64,000 nucleotides of DNA from Ignavibacteria bacterium (GCA_026416955.1 JAOAEE010000042.1:24748-88747); one strand, 5' to 3'; counted from the stretch's first letter, positions 52,744 to 62,208 are shown. Program-made: numbers and translations. The notes: a model not told the origin generated them from the sequence alone.

Positions 52744-55700
52744 ATGTATAACCAATCGTTTTACAAAGGGTTTTCTCGACTTATCTTGGGGCTGTTGATT
52801 GCCCTAGGAGTGTTTGCTGTTGTACCAACATACTCACAGGAAGCTATTCCATTAATTCCAAGGTTATCTCTTACTGGTGCGGATAACGACTGGGATGCTA
52901 ATTGGTACCCAGATGGTAGAATTTGGGTTCCACCATCAGTTGACCCAAATAAACCAAGGGAAATCTTGGTTCCGGTGTTCATTGAAAACAAATGGTATAC
53001 TCACGAAGAGACCAAAGATATTTATATTGCAGACCCAATTAAAAGTTTTAGTTTCAAGGTTCAATATGACTCTACGGCACTACGTGCAATAGGCGTACAA
53101 ACATTTGGGTATCGAGAATTGAACTATTTCCAAGACGAGAAATATAAATACCATACCTTGGCAAAGGACTTCCAAATATCTTGGATGGATGACAGAGATG
53201 TTACATATTGGACATTTTTAAACCCCGGTAAGCCATTACAAGATCGGCAAAAGGGGCGTGCAATTGAAATTACTGGAGTTTCTACAAAGCCGCTTCCGAA
53301 TTGCGATGGCTTTCAAGTATTGCTTTATATTAGGTTTATGCTTGTGCCAAAGGCTGGAACTCCTATTGGACTTGCCCAGAATACTCCTTTAATTATTGGT
53401 GCAGATACAATTCGATATAACGATTTGAATGTTAGAAAAGAAGCGCCTTTTAAAAAGTATAGACCATACTGGAAAGGACGCTTTGTTGAGCAAGATTATC
53501 CCGACCCCGGAATGTTCACTGGTCTTGCTGGTGTCGACAATAGCGCCTATCCAAACTGGAATACTGAGCCATATTATCCCGGAGTGATTTATTTAAGGAT
53601 AAGTGATAATGTTCCACGCTTCGGGTTCATTTTGGAAAGAGCAATTGGGCAAGTTCCGCAAATTGCTATGATAGGTGATGATGGCTCATTGTTTGAGATG
53701 AGAGACCCAATAACAATTGATTCTGCAACATTATCGACTCCACCATTTGGAGTTCGAGGCTTTAGGCTTATTAATGAGGTGCCTGCATCAAGATTGTTGG
53801 ACATTGAAGTTGAATCTAATGAACCTTGGTTGAAGTTCAGAACTTACGTACCCAAGGGCGCTACAGCAAAAAATCCTATTCCAGTTGGAACAAACAAGGG
53901 CTATATTCCATACATTGATAATGGTATTTTAGGTGACATTGCACGCGGTACGCCTATTTGGGGAAGACCTTCGACGCTTGACAAAGAAGTCCATATTATG
54001 GTGGAGTGCCGGCCGTCCGAATTAACGAATGCTGGTCCTGAACAAACCGGAATTTATGTAGGTTATATTACTTTTAAATCTCACTCTGCTGAAATTTCTC
54101 CCGTTAGATTGAAAATAACATTTATTTACTTTAGAAACCCTGTTGAAGGTGGAATTTCTGGTAGGCCTGCTGGAATTAATCTACAACTTATTCCGCGCGC
54201 TGGTTTCGGCAATCCTGTGAAGTTAATCTTTGGTACTGGCCATCGTGCAACTATGGGTGTGGATACATTGTTTGGCGAATACAAATATGAATTTCCGATG
54301 CCAGACGACCAATTTGGAGCACGTTTCTTCCCACCACCAAATGCTCCTGCTGATTTGAGAGCAGAAATTCAATATGGTTTTGGAAACTTTAGCCCAGATG
54401 ATGATAACAATGATGGAACACCATTGTATTGCGTTTCTCGGGACATTAGGAGTAGTGATGATACTCTCCAATCTCTCCTATTCCTTGTAAGACTGAAAGC
54501 CGAAAACCCGAATTACTATCCAATAACAATAATGTGGGATGTTCAAGACTTCCCAGATGGAGCCAATCTATTCATTCGAGATACTGCAAATGGGCAACTA
54601 TTCCCGGCAGTTAATATGCGAAAGGCTACAAATGTTGGAGGTACTGTTTATTCGTATCAAATCACAGACTCACGTGTCCGTTCGTTCTTAATCGAATACA
54701 CTCCACCAAGAATTATCAATTATGTTGATGAATATGGCAATCCAATAATAAAGAAAGGATGGAATTTCTTGTCGTTGCCAGTCCGTCCAATTAATAATCA
54801 ATGGAATGTTTTCTATCCAAATGCTATAAACAAACCATTCTTCTGGTCGCAAAACCAATATCAATTCGATGAACTTTTACGAGTTGGTGTTGGTTACTTT
54901 GTCAAATACAGTGACCAGGTCGACACAAAATTCTCTGGGTCTTATATTAGTGAAATTTCTGTGGTTGGTTCTGGCGATAGCGTGAAAATTTATCCCGGCT
55001 GGAACACAATTGGTTGCGTCTCTTCTCCATTGTCAATCCGAGACATTGCTTTCTCTAACTTTGGGTTAGAAGCTCCAAATCCAACCGAAGTTCGTAAAAA
55101 CGGAATTTGGGCATACAAGACAAACCGAGGATACGAAGAAGTTTCTGAACTTCGACCCGGTTTAGGTTACTGGATTAAATCTGATGCACACGGTTATTTA
55201 AGACTAATTGCTCGCTTCGAGAAATCCATTCAAAACACTGAACCAAACGAGAAAGATTTGGCCATCGACCAAAGTGTGAAAATTAACTTTGCAGATAATG
55301 CCCAACACGAAAAGACATTGTATCTTGGATTAAACAAAGCCGTACAATCTAACATCTTCGAGTTGCCACCAGTAGTTTTCTCCGATATGTTCGATATTAG
55401 ATTTACAAACAACTCCTTACTCGAAGTATCCGATAATCCGGTTGTTAAAATTACCGGTGTTGAGTATCCTTTGGCTGTTACAATCGACGACCCAACCAGG
55501 GAGTACACCTTCGTAGATGCAATTACTGGCGAAGTCTTCGGTACTATTACACCGAAGAACAAAACTTTGGTAATTGCAAACTCGAGCAATTCAATTAGAA
55601 TTCTTGTAGCAAATGTCGAAACAGCCAGTGTCTTGACTTTGTATCCGAATCCAGTTACTTCTACAGCTACTTTGAAATATAATCTTGCCGAAGATGCAAA

Positions 55701-55881
55701 TATTCATCTTGCTTTGTTTGATGCACTTGGAAATGAAATCAAGACTTTCGTAAATGGATTTGTTCCAGCTGGTGAACATACATTAACCATTAATTCAAAT
55801 GAATTTGCAAGCGGGCAATACTTATGCAAGATGAGAATAGGAAACGAAACAAAGGTTGTTCTTGTGAATATCGTGAAGTAA
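52744..55881 (+). CDS. Large secreted T9SS protein with cohesin-like and GWN modules
   Basis: 1,045 aa from the ATG at 52744 (GGGAGG upstream, unlike the longer frame). Signal peptide about 1-31 (ILGLLIALGVFAVVPTYSQ). A cohesin-like region at about 65-200 (IKSFSFKVQYDSTALRAIGVQ). Middle beta domains with IEVESNEPWLKF. Two GWN modules at about 670 (KKGWNFLSLPV) and 750 (YPGWNTIGCVSSPLS), which look like the lipocalin-like repeats of Chlorobiota secreted proteins. The type-A T9SS domain (about 955-1045) has LYPNPVTSTATLKYNL and DALGNEIKTFVNGF. It ends with a terminator-like hairpin. Surface location is expected; no enzyme motif was seen. Confidence 0.85.
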   Translation: MYNQSFYKGFSRLILGLLIALGVFAVVPTYSQEAIPLIPRLSLTGADNDWDANWYPDGRIWVPPSVDPNKPREILVPVFIENKWYTHEETKDIYIADPIKSFSFKVQYDSTALRAIGVQTFGYRELNYFQDEKYKYHTLAKDFQISWMDDRDVTYWTFLNPGKPLQDRQKGRAIEITGVSTKPLPNCDGFQVLLYIRFMLVPKAGTPIGLAQNTPLIIGADTIRYNDLNVRKEAPFKKYRPYWKGRFVEQDYPDPGMFTGLAGVDNSAYPNWNTEPYYPGVIYLRISDNVPRFGFILERAIGQVPQIAMIGDDGSLFEMRDPITIDSATLSTPPFGVRGFRLINEVPASRLLDIEVESNEPWLKFRTYVPKGATAKNPIPVGTNKGYIPYIDNGILGDIARGTPIWGRPSTLDKEVHIMVECRPSELTNAGPEQTGIYVGYITFKSHSAEISPVRLKITFIYFRNPVEGGISGRPAGINLQLIPRAGFGNPVKLIFGTGHRATMGVDTLFGEYKYEFPMPDDQFGARFFPPPNAPADLRAEIQYGFGNFSPDDDNNDGTPLYCVSRDIRSSDDTLQSLLFLVRLKAENPNYYPITIMWDVQDFPDGANLFIRDTANGQLFPAVNMRKATNVGGTVYSYQITDSRVRSFLIEYTPPRIINYVDEYGNPIIKKGWNFLSLPVRPINNQWNVFYPNAINKPFFWSQNQYQFDELLRVGVGYFVKYSDQVDTKFSGSYISEISVVGSGDSVKIYPGWNTIGCVSSPLSIRDIAFSNFGLEAPNPTEVRKNGIWAYKTNRGYEEVSELRPGLGYWIKSDAHGYLRLIARFEKSIQNTEPNEKDLAIDQSVKINFADNAQHEKTLYLGLNKAVQSNIFELPPVVFSDMFDIRFTNNSLLEVSDNPVVKITGVEYPLAVTIDDPTREYTFVDAITGEVFGTITPKNKTLVIANSSNSIRILVANVETASVLTLYPNPVTSTATLKYNLAEDANIHLALFDALGNEIKTFVNGFVPAGEHTLTINSNEFASGQYLCKMRIGNETKVVLVNIVK

Positions 55882-55905
55882 TAGTTCCAAAACTTTCGTT
55901 GTTTG

Positions 55906-55943
55906 AAATGGGCAACATTCTTTGTTGCCCATTTCTTTTTGTT
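55906..55943 (+). terminator. Terminator after the cohesin-like/GWN protein
   Basis: AAATGGGCAACA (55906-55917) pairs with TGTTGCCCATTT (55923-55934), 12 bp, 5-base loop, followed by the T-rich CTTTTTGTTT. This is the clearest terminator in the surface-protein island. Confidence 0.8.
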
Positions 55944-55961
55944 TAACAAAATGGTGTGGAA

Positions 55962-56735
55962 ATGAAGGCAATAGTAAAATGCTTGGTGTGCTTACTAATT
56001 TGTTCATTTTATGGTATGTCCCGCGAACCCCTACAGTTTCGTTTGAACTTAATTGGTAACGACACAATAGTCTTTAGCAAGCTTAAATTTGGTTTTCATC
56101 AGGATGCCACCAGCGGATTAGATACTTCGCTTGGTGAACTGGATTTGCCTCCAATGGTCCCACCCAGTGGGTATAAATTGTACGGTGTTTTTATTTTTTT
56201 AGATTCACTGCAAAAAAGTAATATTTGGTCATATATAGATTTTCGCCCTTTCCCAATTAACTCAATGGATACAGTAAAATTTCTACTCTATGCAATTAGA
56301 GAGTTTGGAATTAAATTAAGGATTAGTTGGCAAGAAATAGGGGATGAAGTACGTTCTGCTTGGCTTGTTGATGAATATTTAGGGACATTGGTTCAAGTTG
56401 ATATGAAAAAAAACAGATATGTGGACATTCGAAATGAGTTTCTTGATAAATTTATCATAAAGATAGTGCTTTCAGATGTGAATTCGATAGAAACAAATTC
56501 ATTAAATAATCTTACTGTCTGGTTCGACAATAATTCCGACCAAATAATTTTTAAAAATAACATTAATAAACCGGAAAGTTATAGACTGATGAATGTTTTT
56601 GGAGAAATAATTTTGGAAGGAAAAATAAATGAAGAAGATAGAATAAATGCAAGGGGACTTGCTAATGGCTTATACTTTTTAGAGTTTAGATATTTTGATG
56701 GAACAAAAGATATTAAGAAAGTCATCGTTTATTGA
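55962..56735 (+). CDS. Small secreted T9SS-type protein
   Basis: 257 aa from the ATG at 55962 (GTG at 55956 is two codons upstream). Signal peptide KAIVKCLVCLLICSFYGMS. The block TSLGELDLPPMVPPSG near residue 50 is a motif often seen in T9SS surface proteins of this group. The C-terminus (IIFKNNINKPESYRLMNVFGEIILEGKI, then GLANGLYFLEFRYF) is a sorting-domain-like end. It lies just after a terminator and directly ahead of a glycosyltransferase gene (ends 11 bases before it). Confidence 0.7.
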   Translation: MKAIVKCLVCLLICSFYGMSREPLQFRLNLIGNDTIVFSKLKFGFHQDATSGLDTSLGELDLPPMVPPSGYKLYGVFIFLDSLQKSNIWSYIDFRPFPINSMDTVKFLLYAIREFGIKLRISWQEIGDEVRSAWLVDEYLGTLVQVDMKKNRYVDIRNEFLDKFIIKIVLSDVNSIETNSLNNLTVWFDNNSDQIIFKNNINKPESYRLMNVFGEIILEGKINEEDRINARGLANGLYFLEFRYFDGTKDIKKVIVY

Positions 56736-56746
56736 GTAGGTATGGT

Positions 56747-57760
56747 ATGAACGAAAAGCAAAATAGCAAAGCACAAAACACTCAGAAGGCTTCGCAGAAG
56801 CCAAACCCAAGTACTCAAAAAGCATCGAACGAAATAATTATAAGTGTAGTTGTTCCACTTTATAATGAGGAAGATTCAATATTGGAACTTGGGGGAAAAT
56901 TGGAAAAAGTACTGGCACCATTAACTAAAAATAGATATGAAGTAATTTTTGTCGATGATGGTTCTACCGATGGTTCTAGAGCAAAAATAAGGGAATTGCA
57001 TAATAGGAATTCTAAATTCCATTGCATAAGCTTCCGAAGGAACTATGGGAAATCGGCTGCTTTGCAAGTAGGTTTCAAGGAAGCAAGGGGAAGATTTGTC
57101 GTAACAATGGATGCGGACTTGCAAGACGACCCAGAAGAAATTCCGAATTTAATAAAAAAATTAAACGAAGGGTACGACCTTGTTTCGGGCTGGAAAAAGA
57201 AAAGATACGACCCGTTTATCAAAGTTTGGTCGTCTAAATTATTTAACTTAGTAACCTCTTGGGTAAGTGGAATACGTTTGCACGACTTTAATTGTGGTTT
57301 GAAAGCATATAAGAATGTAGTTGTGAAAAGATTAAATGTTTATGGCGAAATGCATCGTTATTTGCCAGTCCTTGCCCATTGGGACGGTTTCAAAGTAACA
57401 GAAATTCCAATAAAACACCATCCACGAAAGTATGGAAAATCGAAATTTGGTGCTGGTCGCTTTATAAAAGGTTTTTTGGACTTGCTTACGGTAATGATTA
57501 CAACTCGTTATATGCAACGCCCACTACATTTTTTTGGTACAATTGGGACTTTGATTACCTTTTTGGGTTTTATTGTAAATTTGTATTTGATTATTGAATG
57601 GTTTTTGGGTAAGACATATTTAAGCAATCGTCCATTGTTGCTTTTTGGTATAACGCTAATAATTTTTGGTGCCCAATTGATTTCCATTGGGCTACTTGGC
57701 GAAATGAATATTAAATCGCTTGCTGAAAAAGTTAATTATAATATAAAAGATAAATTTTAG
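56747..57760 (+). CDS. GT2 glycosyltransferase, DPM1/GtrB-like with two C-terminal membrane helices
   Basis: 337 aa; the ATG at 56747 has GTAGG upstream. A charged Lys/Gln/Ser linker (about 1-28) precedes the GT2 domain: VVVPLYNEEDSI, VIFVDDGSTDGSRAK, FRRNYGKSAALQVGF and TMDADLQDDPEEI. Two membrane helices (about 240-260 and 275-310) follow the catalytic part. The family transfers a sugar from UDP- or GDP-sugar to undecaprenyl or dolichyl phosphate. Its product would be the donor for GT39/ArnT-type transferases such as the one at 19.2 kb (inference). Confidence 0.9.
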   Translation: MNEKQNSKAQNTQKASQKPNPSTQKASNEIIISVVVPLYNEEDSILELGGKLEKVLAPLTKNRYEVIFVDDGSTDGSRAKIRELHNRNSKFHCISFRRNYGKSAALQVGFKEARGRFVVTMDADLQDDPEEIPNLIKKLNEGYDLVSGWKKKRYDPFIKVWSSKLFNLVTSWVSGIRLHDFNCGLKAYKNVVVKRLNVYGEMHRYLPVLAHWDGFKVTEIPIKHHPRKYGKSKFGAGRFIKGFLDLLTVMITTRYMQRPLHFFGTIGTLITFLGFIVNLYLIIEWFLGKTYLSNRPLLLFGITLIIFGAQLISIGLLGEMNIKSLAEKVNYNIKDKF

Positions 57761-57765
57761 GAGTA

Positions 57766-58497
57766 ATGATGAAGAATAGATTTTTTATCACGATTATTGC
57801 TCTATTATTTTCTATTTTAGAGGCAAATTCACAGCTAAGGGATTTAGCTGTTGAGATTGGTTTGATTCCTACTTCAGTTTTCGGAGACAATGGTGCATCG
57901 AATGTGTTTACAACTGGAGTCAAGGAATCAACAATTGGTGGTGGTTTTTTTGGATTTCAAAATGGGATTTTGTTGAAAACTGTATGGGTTCTTGAAGAAA
58001 GTAATTTGTCGATACCTTTCGGATTAGAATACATTTTTTATCGTGCTTATCATAGGGTACCTTACGCACCTAGGGTTACTTTCTATTTTAAACATTTTAT
58101 TGATGCACCAACATTGACTTTGGGTTTGCGTTACAATTTGTTTAAATTACCTTTTGCAAATGTAAAAGCCTATGCAGAATTGGATGCACGCGGTAGTTTT
58201 ATTGGAAAAAGTAATTACAGTCTTCGGATAGATTACGAAGCATTAGATTCAACAGAAATAAAGAAAGTATCGCATAAAAATTCAGTTTTTCGATTTGGTA
58301 CTGGATTCAAAATTGGCTTTTTGGGCGAAATTGTGCATCCTTGGTATGCAAATATGTTTGCATCGGTTAGTTATGTCAATTTATTAGGAAAAAACAACAG
58401 AAGGGGTGAACTTTTAACACCAGTTCCAAAATACGAAAGTTCAGAAAATCCAGTTTATAATTTCCAACTTGCTGTTACATTATTTTATAAGTTTTAA
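57766..58497 (+). CDS. Putative outer-membrane beta-barrel protein
   Basis: 243 aa. AGGAG precedes a double ATG; the second at 57769 would also serve. Signal peptide about 1-22 (ending ANSQ). Alternating strands with aromatic ends (FPFGLEYIFYRAYHR, LTLGLRYNLFKLPFAN, SVFRFGTGFKIGF) and a terminal ...TLFYKF suggest a small beta-barrel of about 8-10 strands. Function unknown. Its stop overlaps the start of the GT9 gene (TAATGG), so the two are coupled. Confidence 0.7.
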   Translation: MMKNRFFITIIALLFSILEANSQLRDLAVEIGLIPTSVFGDNGASNVFTTGVKESTIGGGFFGFQNGILLKTVWVLEESNLSIPFGLEYIFYRAYHRVPYAPRVTFYFKHFIDAPTLTLGLRYNLFKLPFANVKAYAELDARGSFIGKSNYSLRIDYEALDSTEIKKVSHKNSVFRFGTGFKIGFLGEIVHPWYANMFASVSYVNLLGKNNRRGELLTPVPKYESSENPVYNFQLAVTLFYKF

Positions 58498-59588
58498 TGG
58501 TTAGGAAAAAATATATTTATAAATCCGATTGTAAATTTTTTCGCGGGGACATTCCGTGCACACCTCATAAAAAGTTTGGTGTCCTTTGCGCCGATTGTAA
58601 TTACTATATACCCCAAGAAAATATTATACTTATAATTAAACTTGGGGCAATTGGGGATGTAATTAGAACAACACCATTATTATTTAGAATTTTCGAGGAA
58701 CATCCTAAAAGTGCTGTTTGGTGGCTTACTCATTTTCCAGAAGTTGTACCTTCTTTGGTTGATAAAGTATTGCCTTTTAATTTGGAATCAATTATACTTT
58801 TGCAGCAAACAGAATTTGCAAAGGTTATTAATCTTGACAAAGATAATTATGCTTGCGCACTAGCAAAATCTTTGAAGGCAAAGGAAAAATTTGGGTTTAC
58901 CCTTTCGGAAGGTAAACCTGCCCCAGTAAATCAATATAGTTTTCACAAGTTCCTTACCGGAATATTCGACCCAGTCAACCAAGAAAACACAAAATCGTAT
59001 CTACAAGAGATATTCGAAATAGTTGGGTGGGAATACCGAGGTGAAGAGTATATTCTGGAAGTAGATAACTCCGAAAGATGGAATTTACCAAACGATGGGA
59101 AACCAATTGTTGGTTTGAATACTGGGTGTGGAGGGCGATGGGTATCTCGTCTTTGGCCCGACCACTGTTGGGGCGAATTAGTAAAATTGCTACAAGAGCA
59201 TAATTATTTTCCTCTTCTACTTGGTGGAAAAGCCGAGGATGATAAGAATAAAAGATTATCCGAAACTACTGGTGCATATTATCCCGGAACCTACGATTTG
59301 AAGAAGTTTATTTCCCTTGTCAACCAATGCGATTTAGTTGTAACTGCTGTTACTATGGCTTTGCATATAGCAATTGGTTTGAAAAAGAAAGTAGTATTGT
59401 TCAACAATATCTTCAACAGACACGAGTTTGAACTTTTCGGGCGCGGTGTTATCATTGAACCCGAAAGACCTTGTAGATGCTTTTTTAGTCCTCGTTGCAA
59501 CAATACTGAGTATTTTTGTATGGACTATATTTTCCCTTCGAAGGTGTTCGAAGAAATTAAAATTCTTTTACCAAATACTAAATATTAG
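58497..59588 (+). CDS. GT9 family glycosyltransferase with cysteine-rich N-terminus
   Basis: 363 aa. The N-terminal 45 residues hold four cysteines (C-x-C/C-x-C spaced: DCKFFRGDIPC ... VLCADCNYY), reminiscent of a small zinc ribbon and rare in GT9. The core has LGAIGDVIRTTPLLF, IVGLNTGCGGRWVSRLWP and VVTAVTMALHIAIGLKK, and the C-terminal RPCRCFFSPRC ... FCMDYI carries the cysteine block typical of many GT9 enzymes. It would add heptose-like sugars to LPS core or other surface glycans. Translation is coupled to the outer-membrane protein gene upstream; NadE follows 2 bases later. Confidence 0.85.
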   Translation: MVRKKYIYKSDCKFFRGDIPCTPHKKFGVLCADCNYYIPQENIILIIKLGAIGDVIRTTPLLFRIFEEHPKSAVWWLTHFPEVVPSLVDKVLPFNLESIILLQQTEFAKVINLDKDNYACALAKSLKAKEKFGFTLSEGKPAPVNQYSFHKFLTGIFDPVNQENTKSYLQEIFEIVGWEYRGEEYILEVDNSERWNLPNDGKPIVGLNTGCGGRWVSRLWPDHCWGELVKLLQEHNYFPLLLGGKAEDDKNKRLSETTGAYYPGTYDLKKFISLVNQCDLVVTAVTMALHIAIGLKKKVVLFNNIFNRHEFELFGRGVIIEPERPCRCFFSPRCNNTEYFCMDYIFPSKVFEEIKILLPNTKY

Positions 59589-59590
59589 TT

Positions 59591-61522
59591 ATGGAAACAA
59601 TTAATTCAAGGGTAAATTTAAGCGAACTTGGATATGTTCGGGTTTCTGCTGTTACACCAGAATTACGCATTGGTAATGTACAGTATAATATTGGTAAGAT
59701 TGTAGAGGCACTTAAAGAACTTTCTGAAAAAAATGTACAAATTGTTGTTTTTCCAGAATTGTGTTTGACAGGATACACTTGCGGTGACTTATTTTATCAA
59801 ACTAAGTTGCTCGATGATGTTGTTGCTGGATTAAAGTTTTTGGTCGATAAATCATTAGATTTTAACCTTTTATTCATTGTTGGTTTACCTTTAATTAAGG
59901 AATCAAGGCTATTCAATTGTGCTGCAATTATTGGAAATGGTAAAATTTATGGTATCGTTCGAAAAAGTTATATTCCAAATACACGAGAATTTTACGAAAA
60001 AAGATGGTTTACCGATTTCCCGGACAATACAATGATTCGTTTATTTGGAGAAGAATATCCCTTTGGTAACGATATATTGTTTGTCGACCCCCAAAACGAA
60101 AACCTTACTTTTGGCATAGAAATCTGCCAGGATTTGTGGGCTGTTGAACCAGTAAGCTCTCGGCTTGCACTATCAGGTGCAAAAGTAATATTCAATTTAA
60201 GTGCTAGCGATGAATGGATTGGTAAAAGCAATTATCGAAGGAATTTGGTTCTTTCGCAGTCTGCTCGGGTTAATGTTGGATATGTTTATGCGGGAACTGG
60301 TGCGTGGGAGTCCTCGACCGATATGGTTTTTTCGGGGCACTGTATCATAGCGGAAAATGGTAAACTTCTTGCAGAAAGACGAGAGTTTTCTTTCGAGACA
60401 ACATATACGATTGCCGATATCGATTTGGAACTTCTTACGAAGGAAAGAGTATATAACGATACTTTCTCCAATTCTTTGTTTGAACCTTTGAGAAAAGTTT
60501 CTATTAATATTCCAAAGTTGGAAACTAATTACTTTTTTAGAACATTAAGTAGGTACCCGTTTATTCCCGAGGATATTGAAACAAGAGAAAGAGTTTGCGA
60601 GGAAGTGTTTAATATCCAATCTACTGGGCTTGCCCGAAGGTTACTCCACACAAATTCCAAAAATGTTGTTCTTGGGTTATCTGGTGGTTTAGATTCCACA
60701 CTTGCCCTTTTAGTCTCGGTTCGAGCGTTTCAGAAGTTGAATTATAATGTCGAAGGAATCTTATCTGTTCTAATGCCCGGATTTGGAACAACCCAAAGAA
60801 CATTTAGGAACGCGAAAAAACTTGCAAATTTTTTGGGTGTTAGTGTCAAAATCGTTGATATTCGAAAATCTGTTTCTTTACATTTACAAGAGATTAATGC
60901 GAGTGAGAACGAAAATTCCTTGGTTTTCGAAAATGCACAAGCAAGAGAAAGAACCCAAATTTTGATGGATTTGGCAAACAAGATTAATGGTTTTGTGGTT
61001 GGAACTGGGGATTTATCGGAGATTGCTCTTGGATGGTCAACTTATAATGCTGACCATATGTCGATGTATAATGTAAACGCCGGTGTACCAAAAACTTTAA
61101 TTAGGTATATAATTCATTGGGTTGCAGAAAATCTTTACGATAAACAAGTAAGAAAGGTTTTGCAAGATATTCTTTCTCTACCAAGTTCTCCAGAACTTAT
61201 TTCGAATAAAAGTGACAAGATAACTCAAATTACAGAGGAAATTGTTGGACCATTCGATTTGAACGATTTTTTCTTGTTTTATTCAGTCCGATTTGGTTTT
61301 GCTCCTTCGAAAATCCTTTTCCTTGCAACTCTTGCATTCAAGGAACAATACACAAGAGAAGAGATAAGAAAGTGGTTAAATAAATATTACCAAAGATTTT
61401 TCGTTAATCAATTTAAGCGTAGTTGTATGCCCGATGGTCCAAAGGTTGGTTCCGTAGATTTATCGCCACGGGGTAGCTGGAGAATGCCGTCGGATGCAGA
61501 TTTTCAAAATTGGAATTTGTAA
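59591..61522 (+). CDS. nadE: Glutamine-dependent NAD+ synthetase
   Basis: 643 aa, the full two-domain form. The N-terminal nitrilase-type glutaminase has its triad at E56 (FPELCLTGY), K125 (RKSYIPN) and C179 (IEICQDLW). The C-terminal synthetase has SGGLDSTLALL near 355, GFGTTQRTFRNA and VVGTGDLSEIALGW. It amidates deamido-NAD with ammonia from glutamine. It begins two bases after the GT9 stop, and a response regulator ATG comes 15 bases after its end, so these genes probably share a transcript. Confidence 0.96.
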   Translation: METINSRVNLSELGYVRVSAVTPELRIGNVQYNIGKIVEALKELSEKNVQIVVFPELCLTGYTCGDLFYQTKLLDDVVAGLKFLVDKSLDFNLLFIVGLPLIKESRLFNCAAIIGNGKIYGIVRKSYIPNTREFYEKRWFTDFPDNTMIRLFGEEYPFGNDILFVDPQNENLTFGIEICQDLWAVEPVSSRLALSGAKVIFNLSASDEWIGKSNYRRNLVLSQSARVNVGYVYAGTGAWESSTDMVFSGHCIIAENGKLLAERREFSFETTYTIADIDLELLTKERVYNDTFSNSLFEPLRKVSINIPKLETNYFFRTLSRYPFIPEDIETRERVCEEVFNIQSTGLARRLLHTNSKNVVLGLSGGLDSTLALLVSVRAFQKLNYNVEGILSVLMPGFGTTQRTFRNAKKLANFLGVSVKIVDIRKSVSLHLQEINASENENSLVFENAQARERTQILMDLANKINGFVVGTGDLSEIALGWSTYNADHMSMYNVNAGVPKTLIRYIIHWVAENLYDKQVRKVLQDILSLPSSPELISNKSDKITQITEEIVGPFDLNDFFLFYSVRFGFAPSKILFLATLAFKEQYTREEIRKWLNKYYQRFFVNQFKRSCMPDGPKVGSVDLSPRGSWRMPSDADFQNWNL

Positions 61523-61536
61523 ATAATTTTTTTGTT

Positions 61537-62208
61537 ATGGATTATTTAGATTTATTGCCAAACGAAATAAAAGTGATAATTGCCGACGACCACGAAATAG
61601 TGCGCGCCGGAATAAAACGGATATTATCGACAGAAAAGCGAATCAAAATATTAGCAGAAGCAGAAGATGGGAAAATCGCATTGTCGTTGATTAATGAATA
61701 TCGACCAGACCTTGTACTTCTCGATATAAATATGCCCGAGCTCGACGGAATACAGCTAACCAAAATCTTAAAAGAAACTTACCCGGATTTAATAGTAATA
61801 ATGCTTACTGCATTCGAGGATTACCACAATGTTGAGAGAGCACTTTCTGCTGGTGCCGATGGTTATCTTTCGAAAGACATTTCGCCTTCTTTTTTAGTCG
61901 ATGCTATATACAAGGCAGTTCTTGGCGAAAGAGTTTTTTCTAAATCAATTCTTCGAGTACTTGAAAAACCATTAGCCGTTGGCGATTCCGATAATAGTAA
62001 TGTTTCGATAACTAAAAGGGAGCAAGAGATTCTCAATTATGTCGCTATGGGAAAGACCAGCCAAGAAATTGCAGATATATTGGGGATAAGTGTAAGGACA
62101 GTTCAAAACCATCGAGCAAATATTATGCAAAAGTTAGGTATCAAAACAGCATCTGGGCTTGTCCGTTTTGCCGTTATATATTCCTCTCAGCAGAAGTTGG
62201 AGAATTGA
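61537..62208 (+). CDS. NarL/FixJ-type response regulator
   Basis: 223 aa from the ATG at 61537; the TTG at 61510 would start in the nadE stop region. Receiver domain: D17-D18, phospho-acceptor D63 (LLDINMPELDG), T91 and K113. After a linker, a LuxR-type HTH: ITKREQEILNYVAMGKTSQEIADILGISVRTVQNHRANIMQKLGI. It should bind DNA when phosphorylated. There is no adjacent kinase; the orphan TPR kinases at 24.8-29.4 kb are candidates. A second similar regulator follows at once, and the two may form a branched system. Confidence 0.93.
   Translation: MDYLDLLPNEIKVIIADDHEIVRAGIKRILSTEKRIKILAEAEDGKIALSLINEYRPDLVLLDINMPELDGIQLTKILKETYPDLIVIMLTAFEDYHNVERALSAGADGYLSKDISPSFLVDAIYKAVLGERVFSKSILRVLEKPLAVGDSDNSNVSITKREQEILNYVAMGKTSQEIADILGISVRTVQNHRANIMQKLGIKTASGLVRFAVIYSSQQKLEN

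Noticed and set aside
61510..61536. TTG at 61510 as the start of the first response regulator
   Set aside because: It begins before the nadE stop and adds a hydrophobic tail (MEFVNNFFV) not seen in NarL receivers; ATG 61537 fits the family start.
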